Shown: positions 1 to 8,067 of the stretch, piece by piece
How positions within the stretch are numbered: position 1 is the stretch's first letter
How the letters are laid out: each line of letters opens with the position of its first letter
DNA from: Streptomyces sp. NBC_00523
Lineage (GTDB): Bacteria > Actinomycetota > Actinomycetes > Streptomycetales > Streptomycetaceae
Direction: 5' to 3'
Assembly (NCBI RefSeq): GCF_036346615.1
Contig: NZ_CP107836.1
Span: 7,006,001-7,070,000 of the forward strand
DNA: 64,000 nucleotides
Position numbers and translations under genes: made by a program
The notes under the pieces: generated by a model
Told to the model about the DNA's origin: nothing
Seen by the model: the letters and a program-made list of their open reading frames with translations, nothing else
Database searches by the model: none

Positions 1-897
1 CGAGGAGGCGACCAGCAGAAGCCCCACGATCAGCACGCCGCACCCCAGCGGCAGCGCTCGGCGCGCCCCGATGCGCGGGGCCAGCGACTGCCCGATCGTC
101 GAGGCGCAGAACACCGAGAACACCACCGCGCCCGTCACCGCCAGGTTGTGCACGTCCAGCGTCTCGGTCGCGAAACTGGGCGCGACAGCCGTGAACAGGC
201 CGAGCAGCGCGAAACCGGCGAAGGCGGCCAGCGAGGCCGGGACGAACACGCCCTTCACCTCGGCGGGCACGCTGACACCCTGCGGCTGGAGCCGGGGCCA
301 CCGCCGCGGCTCGGCCACCGTCTCCGCCAGCCGCCACGTGATGAGGCACGCCACGGCCACCAGACCCAGGTGCACCCAGAACGGCAGGGACAGCGGCCAG
401 GGCGTGTACTCCGCCAGTACCCCGGAGAGCAGCGGGCCGCAGCCCAGGCCGCCCATGTTCGCGGCCGTCGCGGCGAACCCGGCGCGCGCCTTCTGCCCCG
501 GCGCCGCGAGCTCGATGACGGCCGCCGTCGCCGCGCCGCTCAGCAGCCCCGCCGCGCCGCCGGACAGCACCCGACCGACGAAGAGCAGGGGCAGCCCGCT
601 CTCCAGCAGGAAGCACCCCGCACTCGCGGCGGACAGGGCCATGGCGGCCAGCAGCACCGGCTTGCGGCCCACCTTGTCCGAGTAGTTGCCCGCGACCAGG
701 AGCACCGAGATGACCGCGACCGCGTACACGGCGAAGACCACGGTCACCATCAGCTCGGAGAACCCGATCTCCTTCTGGTAGAGCCCGTACAGCGGGGTCG
801 GCAGCGTGGTGCCGGCCATGCCGATGGCGAAGACCACCGCCGCCGCCAGGTAGCCCCCGCGGCGCCCGCCCGTCCGTCCCGTATCCTCACGCACCAT
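1..897 (-). CDS. MFS transporter, partial (3-prime end outside window)
   Basis: The reverse strand stays open from an ATG at 897 (a GTG lies directly upstream at 900) to the window edge, giving about 299 codons. The predicted protein has an N-terminal hydrophobic segment, then the MFS loop 2-3 signature with GNYSDKVGRKPVLL, followed by several Gly/Ala/Leu-rich membrane segments. This is a drug- or sugar-acid-type major facilitator permease of the inner membrane. It is divergently transcribed from the mannonate-dehydratase-like gene with 81 bases between them, so uptake of a sugar acid for that enzyme is a reasonable inference, but the MFS subfamily cannot be assigned. The C-terminal half is missing because of the window boundary. 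Confidence 0.85.
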   Translation of the reverse strand, partial: MVREDTGRTGGRRGGYLAAAVVFAIGMAGTTLPTPLYGLYQKEIGFSELMVTVVFAVYAVAVISVLLVAGNYSDKVGRKPVLLAAMALSAASAGCFLLESGLPLLFVGRVLSGGAAGLLSGAATAAVIELAAPGQKARAGFAATAANMGGLGCGPLLSGVLAEYTPWPLSLPFWVHLGLVAVACLITWRLAETVAEPRRWPRLQPQGVSVPAEVKGVFVPASLAAFAGFALLGLFTAVAPSFATETLDVHNLAVTGAVVFSVFCASTIGQSLAPRIGARRALPLGCGVLIVGLLLVASS

Positions 898-978
898 CAC
901 GCACGCCACTCTATGCAGCGGGCGGCCCCCGGTCGGAGCGACGGGCGGCAGCCCGCCGCAGCCCGAAAGAGAGCCACC

Positions 979-2193
979 ATGAGGATCGCCGACGCGCAGG
1001 TCGTCGTCACCAGCCCCGGCCGCAACTTCGTGACGCTGAAACTGACGACGGACGACGGTGTCACCGGTCTCGGCGACGCCACGCTGAACGGCCGCGAGCT
1101 CGCCGTGGTCAGCTACCTCACCGACCATGTGGTGCCTCTGCTCACCGGCCTGGACCCGCACCGGATCGAGGACACCTGGCAGTACCTCTACCGGGGCGCC
1201 TACTGGCGGCGCGGCCCGGTCACCATGGCCGCCATCGCCGCCGTCGACGTCGCCCTGTGGGACATCAAGGCGAAGGCCGCCGGACTGCCGCTCTACCAGC
1301 TGCTCGGCGGCGCATCCCGCGACCGCCTCGCCACCTACGGCCACGCCAACGGCCGCGACATCCCCGAACTTCTCGACTCCGTGCGGCAGCGGCTGGACGA
1401 GGGCTACCCCGCCGTCCGCATCCAGACGGGCATCCCCGGCCTCAAGGCCGTCTACGGGGTGCACACCACCGACGAGCAGGGCGAGCGCGTCCTCCACCAG
1501 CAGACCCGGCCTCTGGTCGAGGACTGGGACACGGACGCCTACCTGCGCCACACCCCCGCCGTGTTCGAGGCGGTACGCGCGGAGTTCGGCGCCGGGATAC
1601 CGCTGCTGCACGACGCCCACCACCGCCTCACACCCATTCAGGCGGCCCGGCTCGGCAAGGACCTGGAGCCGTACCGCCCGTTCTGGCTGGAGGACTGCAC
1701 CCCCACCGAGAACCAGGAGGCGCTGCGGCTGGTGCGCCAACACACCACCACGCCTCTCGCGACCGGCGAGGTCTTCAACACGGTGTACGACTACCAGACG
1801 CTGATCACCGAGCAGCTGATCGACTACGTGCGCAGCGCGGTCACCCACTTCGGCGGGGTCACCCCGCTGCGCAAGCTCTTCGACTTCGCCGCCCAGTACC
1901 AGATCAAGAGCGCGATCCACGGCCCCGAGGACATCTCCCCGGTCGGGATGGCCGCCGCCATCCACCTCGGCTACGCCGTGCACAACTTCGGCATCCAGGA
2001 GTACTCCGGCCACAACGCCCTCACCGAGGAGGTGTTCCGGCACGCGTACACCTTCACCGACGGCTTCCTGCACCCCGGCGAGGCGCCCGGAATCGGTGTG
2101 GAGCTGGACGAGAAGCTCGCGGCGGCCCATCCGTATGAGCAGACCTATCTGCCCGTGAACCGGCTCCTGGACGGCACCGTCCACGACTGGTGA
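979..2193 (+). CDS. D-mannonate dehydratase-type enolase superfamily enzyme (ManD/RspA)
   Basis: This is a 404-residue enolase-superfamily protein. Putative metal ligands Asp212, Glu238 and Glu264 sit in HDAHHRLTP, FWLED and TGEVF, with His214 close by. Arg147 and Tyr159 fall at the same numbers as the Arg/Tyr dyad known in mannonate dehydratases, and His314 lies in IHGPED. These residues predict dehydration of D-mannonate (or a related aldonate) to 2-keto-3-deoxygluconate in the cytoplasm. Many RspA-like relatives are catalytically poor, so true activity is uncertain. The start is the ATG after GAAAGAG. A divergent MFS permease suggests coupled uptake, and a strong hairpin terminator follows at 2198-2221. 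Confidence 0.88.
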   Translation: MRIADAQVVVTSPGRNFVTLKLTTDDGVTGLGDATLNGRELAVVSYLTDHVVPLLTGLDPHRIEDTWQYLYRGAYWRRGPVTMAAIAAVDVALWDIKAKAAGLPLYQLLGGASRDRLATYGHANGRDIPELLDSVRQRLDEGYPAVRIQTGIPGLKAVYGVHTTDEQGERVLHQQTRPLVEDWDTDAYLRHTPAVFEAVRAEFGAGIPLLHDAHHRLTPIQAARLGKDLEPYRPFWLEDCTPTENQEALRLVRQHTTTPLATGEVFNTVYDYQTLITEQLIDYVRSAVTHFGGVTPLRKLFDFAAQYQIKSAIHGPEDISPVGMAAAIHLGYAVHNFGIQEYSGHNALTEEVFRHAYTFTDGFLHPGEAPGIGVELDEKLAAAHPYEQTYLPVNRLLDGTVHDW

Positions 2194-2197
2194 ACGA

Positions 2198-2221
2198 GGG
2201 GCCCGGGAGCGCCCGGGCCCC
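2198..2221. terminator. Bidirectional hairpin terminator
   Basis: A perfect 10-bp stem (GGGGCCCGGG at 2198-2207 against CCCGGGCCCC at 2212-2221) with a 4-base loop lies between two convergent genes, the enolase (stop 2193) and the ABC exporter (stop 2230). Flanking A97/T22 extends it by one pair. Confidence 0.8.
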
Positions 2222-2229
2222 TTCCGCCG

Positions 2230-4023
2230 CTACGGGAACGCCGGCTGAAGGCCCGCGTACACCCCGTGGCGGCCCAGCAGTTCCTCGTGCGTGCCCACCT
2301 CCACGATCCGGCCGCCCTCCATCACCACGATGCGGTCGGCACCCTGGATCGTGGAGAGGCGGTGCGCGACGACGAAGACGGTCCGGCCGTGCACCAGCCG
2401 GGACAGCGCCTCCTGCACCAGTGCCTCGGAGCGGTTGTCCAGGGCCGAGGTGGCCTCGTCGAGCACCAGCACCCTCGGATCGCGGATCAGCGCCCGGGCG
2501 ATCGCCAGCCGCTGCTTCTGGCCGCCCGAGAGCCGGGCACCGCGCTCACCGACCACCGTGTCCAGGCCCTGGGGCAGCCGGCGGACGAACTCCATGGCGT
2601 TGGCGTCCTCCAGGGCGCTGAGCAGCGTCGCGTCGTCGGTGTGCCCGAGGCCGTACGTGACGTTGTCGCGGATGCTGCCCTCGAAGAGGATCGACTCCTG
2701 CGGCACCACCGAGAGGAACCGCCGGTAGCTGCGCAGGTCGAGCCCGGCCATGTCGGTGCCGTCCAGCAGGATGCGTCCCGCGGTGGGCCGGATGAACCCG
2801 ATGAGCAGGTTGAGCACCGTCGACTTGCCCGCCCCCGACGCGCCGACCAGGGCGATCGTCTCGCCGGGCCGCGCGGAGAGCGTGAACCCGTCGACGGCCG
2901 GCCGCTCGTCCTCGTACGCGAAGGAGACGTTTTCGAAGTCGATGCGTCCGGTGACCTGCTCCACCTGCGCCTTGCCCGCGTTGTGCTCCAGGTCCGGTGC
3001 CTGGAGCACCTCACCCGCCGAACGCACCGATTCGAGGCCCTTGGTGAGGATCGGGGCGAGCCCGAGCAGCGTGGTCACCGAACCGGTCAGGACCGTGAAG
3101 AAGGCGCTCAGCATGACGACGTCACCGGCGGTGACGGCCAGCCAGCCGTGGTACGCCACCAGCGCGGACCCGGTCAGGCAGAGCACGCCCAGCGTGTTGA
3201 GCAGGACCCAGGCCAGCGAGCCGAAGCGGCCGTTGAGCATGTCCAGGCGCAGACCGGCGGCGAACACCTGCCGCAGGGAGCCGTCCACGCGCCCCAGCGC
3301 GGTCCGCTCCAGACCGTGGGCGCGCGTGATGGGGATGAGGGTGGTCATCTCGCCGACCCGGGACGACAGCTGCTCGACCTCCCGCCGGAAGGACTCGTTG
3401 TGGCTGCGCAGCCTGCCCCGGAGCTTCATCACGAGGAACCCGGCGGCGGGGACGACGACCAGGAAGACGGGCAGGAAGGAGGGGACCCGGAGGCCGATGA
3501 CGACGAGCCCGCCGACCAGCGTCACGACGGCCCCGAGCCCCATGTCGGCGCTCTGCTGCACCATCTGCTCGACGGCTTCGACATCGCGGACCACTTTGGC
3601 CTGGAGCACGCTGGAGCTGACCCGGGCGTGGTAGCCGACGGACAGCTGCTGCATGCGGCGGCAGAGCGCGGAGCGCAGGGTGATGCCCATGCGGCGGATG
3701 CTGCCGCCGAGGCACCGTACGTACCACTGATGGAGCGGGTAGTTGAGGACGAGGATGAACAGCAGGAGGCCGGTGGCCTGCCAGAGCTCGGACTCCGCAC
3801 CGTGCTGGACCACCACGTCCAGCACGGTGGCGGTGATCAGGGGGAGCAGCCATATGGGGCTGTGCTTCACGGTGAAGAGGACGACGGCGAGGGCGAGCCG
3901 CCCCCGGTCCGGGCGGAGGAGGAGTGCGAGGGTGCGGACCGGGTGTTCGCCGCGGTAGCGGTGGTCCAGGTGGTCGAAGGGTGCCAGGGATTCGGCGGAG
4001 GGTGGGGATACCGCTTTCTGCAT
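2230..4023 (-). CDS. ABC exporter, fused membrane and ATPase domains
   Basis: This 597-residue half-transporter has a six-helix membrane domain (about residues 40-330) followed by a nucleotide-binding domain. The ATPase shows Walker A GASGAGKST, Q-loop VPQES, signature LSGGQKQR, Walker B VLVLDEATSALD and the H-loop His in VVAHRLSTI, so all catalytic elements are intact. It should export a lipid, peptide or drug across the inner membrane as a dimer. It starts at the ATG at 4023 (MQKAV); the same frame is open far upstream but reads through the BenE gene region and is not coding there. It is transcribed alone and ends next to the shared terminator. Substrate cannot be inferred. Confidence 0.9.
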   Translation of the reverse strand: MQKAVSPPSAESLAPFDHLDHRYRGEHPVRTLALLLRPDRGRLALAVVLFTVKHSPIWLLPLITATVLDVVVQHGAESELWQATGLLLFILVLNYPLHQWYVRCLGGSIRRMGITLRSALCRRMQQLSVGYHARVSSSVLQAKVVRDVEAVEQMVQQSADMGLGAVVTLVGGLVVIGLRVPSFLPVFLVVVPAAGFLVMKLRGRLRSHNESFRREVEQLSSRVGEMTTLIPITRAHGLERTALGRVDGSLRQVFAAGLRLDMLNGRFGSLAWVLLNTLGVLCLTGSALVAYHGWLAVTAGDVVMLSAFFTVLTGSVTTLLGLAPILTKGLESVRSAGEVLQAPDLEHNAGKAQVEQVTGRIDFENVSFAYEDERPAVDGFTLSARPGETIALVGASGAGKSTVLNLLIGFIRPTAGRILLDGTDMAGLDLRSYRRFLSVVPQESILFEGSIRDNVTYGLGHTDDATLLSALEDANAMEFVRRLPQGLDTVVGERGARLSGGQKQRLAIARALIRDPRVLVLDEATSALDNRSEALVQEALSRLVHGRTVFVVAHRLSTIQGADRIVVMEGGRIVEVGTHEELLGRHGVYAGLQPAFP

Positions 4024-4106
4024 GACACCATCCCAACCCGCGACCGATGCCCGGGGCAACTGTGTTCCACGTATGGGACAGGGTGCCTTCGGCGGTACGG
4101 AGGCGG

Positions 4107-5336
4107 TCAGCGCACGGGGACCTCGGCAGGCCGCGGCTCCGGTGCCGGTTCCTCGCGGCGGGGGCGGCCCACCGTGGCGATCGCGCTGGTGACGAGGCCG
4201 GCCAGCAGCCCCCAGAACGCCGAACCGATGCCCAGCAGCGTCACGCCCGAAGCGGTGGCCAGGAAGGTGACGGCGGCCGCCTCGCGCGACGCCTTGTCGG
4301 CGAGAGCGGAGGCCAGTGAGGACTCGATGGTCGCGAGCAGCCCGATTCCCGCGACGGCCATGACGAGTTCGTGCGGCATGGCCGTCAGCAGCGAGGCGAC
4401 GGTCGCGCCGAGGAGCCCCACGCACAGGTAGAAGAACCCCGCCCACACCGCCGCCAGATAGCGCTTGTCGCGGTCCGGGTGCGCCTCGTCCCCCGTGCAG
4501 ATCGCGGCTGTGATGGCGGCGAGGTTGAGCCCGAAGGCCCCGAAGGGTGCCAGCACGGCGTTGGCCGCGCCGGTCCACGTCATCAGGGGAGACACCGGCA
4601 CGTCGTAACCGGAACCCCGCAGTACGGCGACCCCGGGCAGGTTCTGCGAGGCCATGGTCACGACGAACAGCGGTGCGCCGACGCTGATCAGCACCTTCCA
4701 GTCGAACTCGGGCGCGGTGAAGACCGGTGTGGCCAGGGAGAGCCGGACCTCGCCGGTCCGCCAGCCCCCGGTGAACAGGGTGGCCACCACGCCCGAGGCC
4801 AACGCCAGCAGCACCGCGTAACGCGGCAGCAGACGGCGGCCCAGCAGGTAGACCACGAACATCGGGAACGCGACCGCGAAGCTGTGGTGCATGGTGCTGA
4901 ACAGGCCCGTGCCGAACCTCAGCAGCACCCCGGCGAGCAGTGCGGCGGCCAGCGGGACGGGGATGCGGTTCATGGCCCGGGCGAACCACCCGGTGACACC
5001 GCTCACCACGATGAGCAGCGCCGAGAAGATGAACGCGCCGACGGCCTGCGCCATCGACACCCCGCTCAGACCCGTCGTCAGCAGGGCCGCGCCGGGCGTC
5101 GACCAGGCGGTCACGACCGGTGCCCGGTGACGCAGCGACAGACCGGCGCAGGTGCAGGCCAGTCCGACGCCGAGCGCCAGCATCCAGGAGGAGATCTCCC
5201 GCGCGTCCGCCCCCGCCGCCTTCGCGGCGGTGAAGACCAGTGCGGCGGAGCTGGTGACCCCGACCATGACGGCGATCACCCCGGCCGCCACGGCGGAGGG
5301 AGGTGCGGCCGAACGTATGCGGGTCAACGCGGACAT
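4107..5336 (-). CDS. benE: BenE-family benzoate/H+ symporter-like transporter
   Basis: The 409-residue integral membrane protein has about 10-12 hydrophobic segments and BenE-family features: an early SAVAAGVIAVMVGVTSS helix, the VVTAWSTPGAALL motif, and the later FGLNLAAITAAICTG segment. BenE proteins take up benzoate or related aromatic acids with protons. The Ala/Leu-rich C-terminus ends in a charged tail. It is divergent from an XRE-cupin regulator, and the 116-base intergenic region carries two abutting palindromes that look like its operator. No benzoate catabolic genes are in the window, so the true substrate may be another small acid or purine-like compound. Confidence 0.85.
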   Translation of the reverse strand: MSALTRIRSAAPPSAVAAGVIAVMVGVTSSAALVFTAAKAAGADAREISSWMLALGVGLACTCAGLSLRHRAPVVTAWSTPGAALLTTGLSGVSMAQAVGAFIFSALLIVVSGVTGWFARAMNRIPVPLAAALLAGVLLRFGTGLFSTMHHSFAVAFPMFVVYLLGRRLLPRYAVLLALASGVVATLFTGGWRTGEVRLSLATPVFTAPEFDWKVLISVGAPLFVVTMASQNLPGVAVLRGSGYDVPVSPLMTWTGAANAVLAPFGAFGLNLAAITAAICTGDEAHPDRDKRYLAAVWAGFFYLCVGLLGATVASLLTAMPHELVMAVAGIGLLATIESSLASALADKASREAAAVTFLATASGVTLLGIGSAFWGLLAGLVTSAIATVGRPRREEPAPEPRPAEVPVR

Positions 5337-5346
5337 GAGTGTGCCA

Positions 5347-5398
5347 CTTCCGGGAAGCTGCCGGGCGTTCCGTATACGGAACGTTCTGTTTGTGGAAC
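5347..5398. promoter_or_regulatory. Tandem palindromic operator between benE and xre-cupin gene
   Basis: Two 16-bp sites abut exactly. Positions 5367-5382 read GTTCCGTATACGGAAC, a perfect palindrome. Positions 5383-5398 read GTTCTGTTTGTGGAAC, with the same outer GTTC-N8-GAAC half-sites. A shorter inverted repeat CTTCC-G-GGAAG lies at 5347-5357, just upstream of the benE start. Location between divergent genes, one encoding a HTH protein, supports autoregulation and control of benE by dimers bound side by side. Confidence 0.75.
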
Positions 5399-5452
5399 AC
5401 TAGGGACGCGGGCCGGTGCCCGTCAACCGGATGGGCGAGCGAGCGGACGGCG

Positions 5453-6010
5453 ATGGGGCTGAACGAGGACGTCGGGCGCAGGCTGCGGGCCCTGCGGCAC
5501 GGGATGGACGTGTCGCTCTCGGAGCTCTCCCGCCGCTCCGGGGTCGGCAAGGGCACGCTCTCGGAGCTGGAGAGCGGCCGGCGCAACCCCACGCTGGAGA
5601 CCCTGTACGCCCTCACCACCGCCCTCGGCCGCCCCCTCAGCGCGGTACTGAGCGACCCCTTGCCGGACGGCGCCCCCTCCGGGCAGCCGGCGGGCGTGTC
5701 GGGCAGCGCCGTCACCGCCGTGCTGATCGAGCGGTACGAGGACGGGGAAGCGGTCACCGACGTGTTCCGGGTGACCATTCGCGCCGGGGCGGTCCAGGAG
5801 TCGGAGGCCCATGTGCCGGGTACGTCCGAGAGCCTGATGGTGCTCGCCGGCACGGCCGTCGTCGGGCGGCCGGACGATCTCAGCGCCGTGGGGCCCGGGG
5901 CCTCCGCCCGGTGGCGGGCCGACGTGCCCCACGTCTACAGCGCGCCCGACGGCGACGTGCAGGGAATCCTCTTCGTGCGCTGCCCGGTCAGCCCGCGCCG
6001 AGAAGGTTGA
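5453..6010 (+). CDS. XRE-family regulator with C-terminal cupin domain
   Basis: The 185-residue protein has an N-terminal HTH (about residues 5-60: RLRALRHGMDVSLSELSRRSGVGKGTLSELE) and a C-terminal small beta-barrel/cupin (about 110-180) suited to binding a small ligand. Such XRE-cupin proteins usually repress an adjacent transporter or catabolic gene and release on ligand binding. The ATG at 5453 starts the HTH cleanly. The frame is open back to 5339, but that extension would run through the palindromic operator. Its 3-prime end overlaps the convergent amidase gene by 23 bases. Confidence 0.85.
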   Translation: MGLNEDVGRRLRALRHGMDVSLSELSRRSGVGKGTLSELESGRRNPTLETLYALTTALGRPLSAVLSDPLPDGAPSGQPAGVSGSAVTAVLIERYEDGEAVTDVFRVTIRAGAVQESEAHVPGTSESLMVLAGTAVVGRPDDLSAVGPGASARWRADVPHVYSAPDGDVQGILFVRCPVSPRREG

Positions 6011-6578
6011 CCAGGCGGATGTAGCGGACCCAGTCCCAGTTCGGGCCGGGGTCGGTGTGGTCGGTGCCCGGGACCTCGACGTGTCCGAGGATGTGGGCCC
6101 GGTCCTTGGGAATCTTATAACGGTCGCAAATATTGGCCGTGAGCAGCGCCGACTGCTCGTACATGGAGTCGGTGAAGTACGCGGGCTGGTCCACCCAACC
6201 CTCGTGCTCGATCCCGATGCTGCGGGTGTTGTAGTCCCAGTTCCCCGCGTGCCAGGCGACGTCCTTCTCCCGCACCATCTGGTTGACGTACCCGTCGCCC
6301 GAGCGCACCACATAGTGCGCGGACACCTGCTTCGCCGGGTTCTGGAAGATGGACACCGTCTTGGAGAACGTCTCCTGGGTGACATGGATGATGACGTACT
6401 GGACGGGGTACGCCGAAGGGCGCGAAGAGACCGTGTAGTTGGACGTCGAAGCGGGAACCCAGTGCCCCGCCGGGTAGTCCGTGGCACCCGTCGTCGCGGC
6501 CGCGGCGCGGACGGAGGGGGGAAGCAGCGCTCCCACCGCCGCCACCGCGGCGCCCTGAAGGATTCTTCTGCGTTCCAT
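5988..6578 (-). CDS. Secreted N-acetylmuramoyl-L-alanine amidase (amidase_2 fold)
   Basis: This 196-residue protein begins MERRRILQGAAVAAVGALLPP, a twin-Arg-like N-region plus hydrophobic core, so secretion is expected. The rest is one amidase_2/PGRP-type domain with zinc-ligand candidates in VIIHVTQ (His), WHAGNWDYN and GHVEVPGTDHTDPG (His/His). It should cleave the amide between N-acetylmuramic acid and L-Ala in peptidoglycan outside the cell. The start at 6578 follows AGGAG. There is no separate wall-binding domain. It is convergent with the XRE-cupin gene and overlaps its 3-prime end. Confidence 0.88.
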   Translation of the reverse strand: MERRRILQGAAVAAVGALLPPSVRAAAATTGATDYPAGHWVPASTSNYTVSSRPSAYPVQYVIIHVTQETFSKTVSIFQNPAKQVSAHYVVRSGDGYVNQMVREKDVAWHAGNWDYNTRSIGIEHEGWVDQPAYFTDSMYEQSALLTANICDRYKIPKDRAHILGHVEVPGTDHTDPGPNWDWVRYIRLVNLLGAG

Positions 6579-6729
6579 GCGAACTCCTGTGGGGGTGAGA
6601 CGGGCAGGGATACGGAAGGCGCGGCGTCGAGTGCGGCCCCACGGTACGGGCGCCGCGCAGGTCGCGGAAGACGGCAGGAACCCCAAATCCTGTTCATACA
6701 AGGGGTGTTCAGGCGGAGCCGACCCGTCG

Positions 6730-8067
6730 TCAGACGCCTTGCGCCTCCGCCCAGGCGGCCGCCGGGTCGTCATCGGACGGCCCCGCCGGGAACCACTGAC
6801 CGTTCTCCTTCCGGTACGGATACCAGCGCCCGTCCGGTCCGTAGCGGAGTTGGAGGCCGCCGTCCGCCGACGTCCAGCGGTTGCGCTCGGCCCGCAGCCG
6901 GGGCGCCTCGTCCTCCTCCCACGCCTCGGCCAGCCGGGTCCTGGCCCGGGCCAGCGCCTCGCCGTCCAGGGGCCGGTCCTCGTCGAGCACGGCGAGCGCG
7001 GTCGCCCCACCGTACCGCCAGGCCGCGGCCGCGGCGGGGAGCCCGGCGCGCGTCCTTCCCGCGCCGCTCGCAAGCCGGTGGACGATCCACGGCTCCGGGC
7101 GCGCGTCGGCCGCCAGCCTGACCGCGTCCTGGCGCACCGTCAGCGCCTCGGGCACCGGGCGCCCTTCATGACCGGGCGTCAGGGCGTCGGCGAACATCCG
7201 GTACGCCCGGGCCGCCGCGTCCCGCGCCAGCATCTCCAGCGCCGTCGGGTCCACCCCCGCCTCCGGGTCGGTCTCCGTGTCGAGCGAGGGGGCGGCGCCG
7301 GGCTCCCCGGGAAGCTCGGGAGGTGCCGGAAGTGCGGGCAGGATGGAGCCGGCGGCGTACGCCTGCTCCGCCGGTACGCCGGACACGCCCGGGTCCGGCA
7401 CCGGCTCCTCGGCCTCGGCCGTGGCGTCCGGGGCACCGGCCGTCGCCGCGATCCGCTCCTGGAGCCCGTCCAGCAGCATCCGTTCGCCGCGCCCCCGCAT
7501 CAGCAGCAGCACGAACGGGTCCTGGTCCAGGAGCCGCGCCACCTGGTAGCAGAGCGCGGCGGTGTGCGGGCAGTGGTCCCACGCCTCGCATGTGCACCGC
7601 GGTTCCAGGTCGCCGATCCCCGGGAGCAGATCCATCCCGGCCGCCGAGGCGTCCTCGACCAGGTGCGGAGGCATCTCGCGGTCGAGCAGCGCCGCGATGT
7701 GCCCCGTCCGCTCGGTCGCCATGCCGAGGAAACGGTCCCACTCCTGCTCGTCCAGCTCCTGGAGCAGCACATCGCTGCGATACGTACTGCCGTCCCGCTC
7801 ACGCACCACCGCCGTGATCCGGCCCGGCCGTACGGACACGGCGCCGACCCCGCCCTCCCGTGCCACACGGCGCCCCGCCTTCAGCTGCCGCAGGTCCAGA
7901 GCGGTGTCCTCCAGCGCCTTGAGCCACGCCTTTCCCCACCAGGAGGCGGCGAAACCGCGGCCGGGCGCCGGGGGCAGGGCGGCGAAGGTGCGCTCCTGCG
8001 CGGCCACCCCGTCCTCCCGCCCGTCGCCACCGTCGGTGAACTCCTCGGCCTCGTATCCGTCGCTCAT
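6730..8067 (-). CDS. SWIM zinc-finger protein, partner of SNF2 helicase
   Basis: This 445-residue protein carries one SWIM zinc finger (CTCEAWDHCPH, i.e. CxC-x5-CxH) near residue 160. An N-terminal conserved segment with FAASWWGKAWLKALE precedes it, and a long Ala/Glu/Pro-rich region and a Trp-rich tail follow. SWIM domains bind DNA or proteins. The ATG at 8067 overlaps the stop of the SNF2 helicase gene by 4 bases (ATGA), indicating translational coupling and probably equimolar expression. This gene pairing is common in actinobacteria, but its cellular job is not established; DNA repair or chromatin-like remodelling is inference only. Confidence 0.85.
   Translation of the reverse strand: MSDGYEAEEFTDGGDGREDGVAAQERTFAALPPAPGRGFAASWWGKAWLKALEDTALDLRQLKAGRRVAREGGVGAVSVRPGRITAVVRERDGSTYRSDVLLQELDEQEWDRFLGMATERTGHIAALLDREMPPHLVEDASAAGMDLLPGIGDLEPRCTCEAWDHCPHTAALCYQVARLLDQDPFVLLLMRGRGERMLLDGLQERIAATAGAPDATAEAEEPVPDPGVSGVPAEQAYAAGSILPALPAPPELPGEPGAAPSLDTETDPEAGVDPTALEMLARDAAARAYRMFADALTPGHEGRPVPEALTVRQDAVRLAADARPEPWIVHRLASGAGRTRAGLPAAAAAWRYGGATALAVLDEDRPLDGEALARARTRLAEAWEEDEAPRLRAERNRWTSADGGLQLRYGPDGRWYPYRKENGQWFPAGPSDDDPAAAWAEAQGV

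Noticed and set aside
2266..4431. Long plus-strand frame opposite the ABC exporter and benE
   Set aside because: Composition rich in His, Gln, Glu and Gly is typical of antisense frames in high-GC genes; it is a shadow.
5339..5452. Upstream ATG extension of the XRE-cupin gene
   Set aside because: The extension would encode the palindromic operator; the HTH begins properly at 5453.
4024..5853. Upstream extension of the ABC exporter frame
   Set aside because: It overlaps benE and the regulator in other frames; composition is non-coding and the ATG at 4023 gives normal family length.
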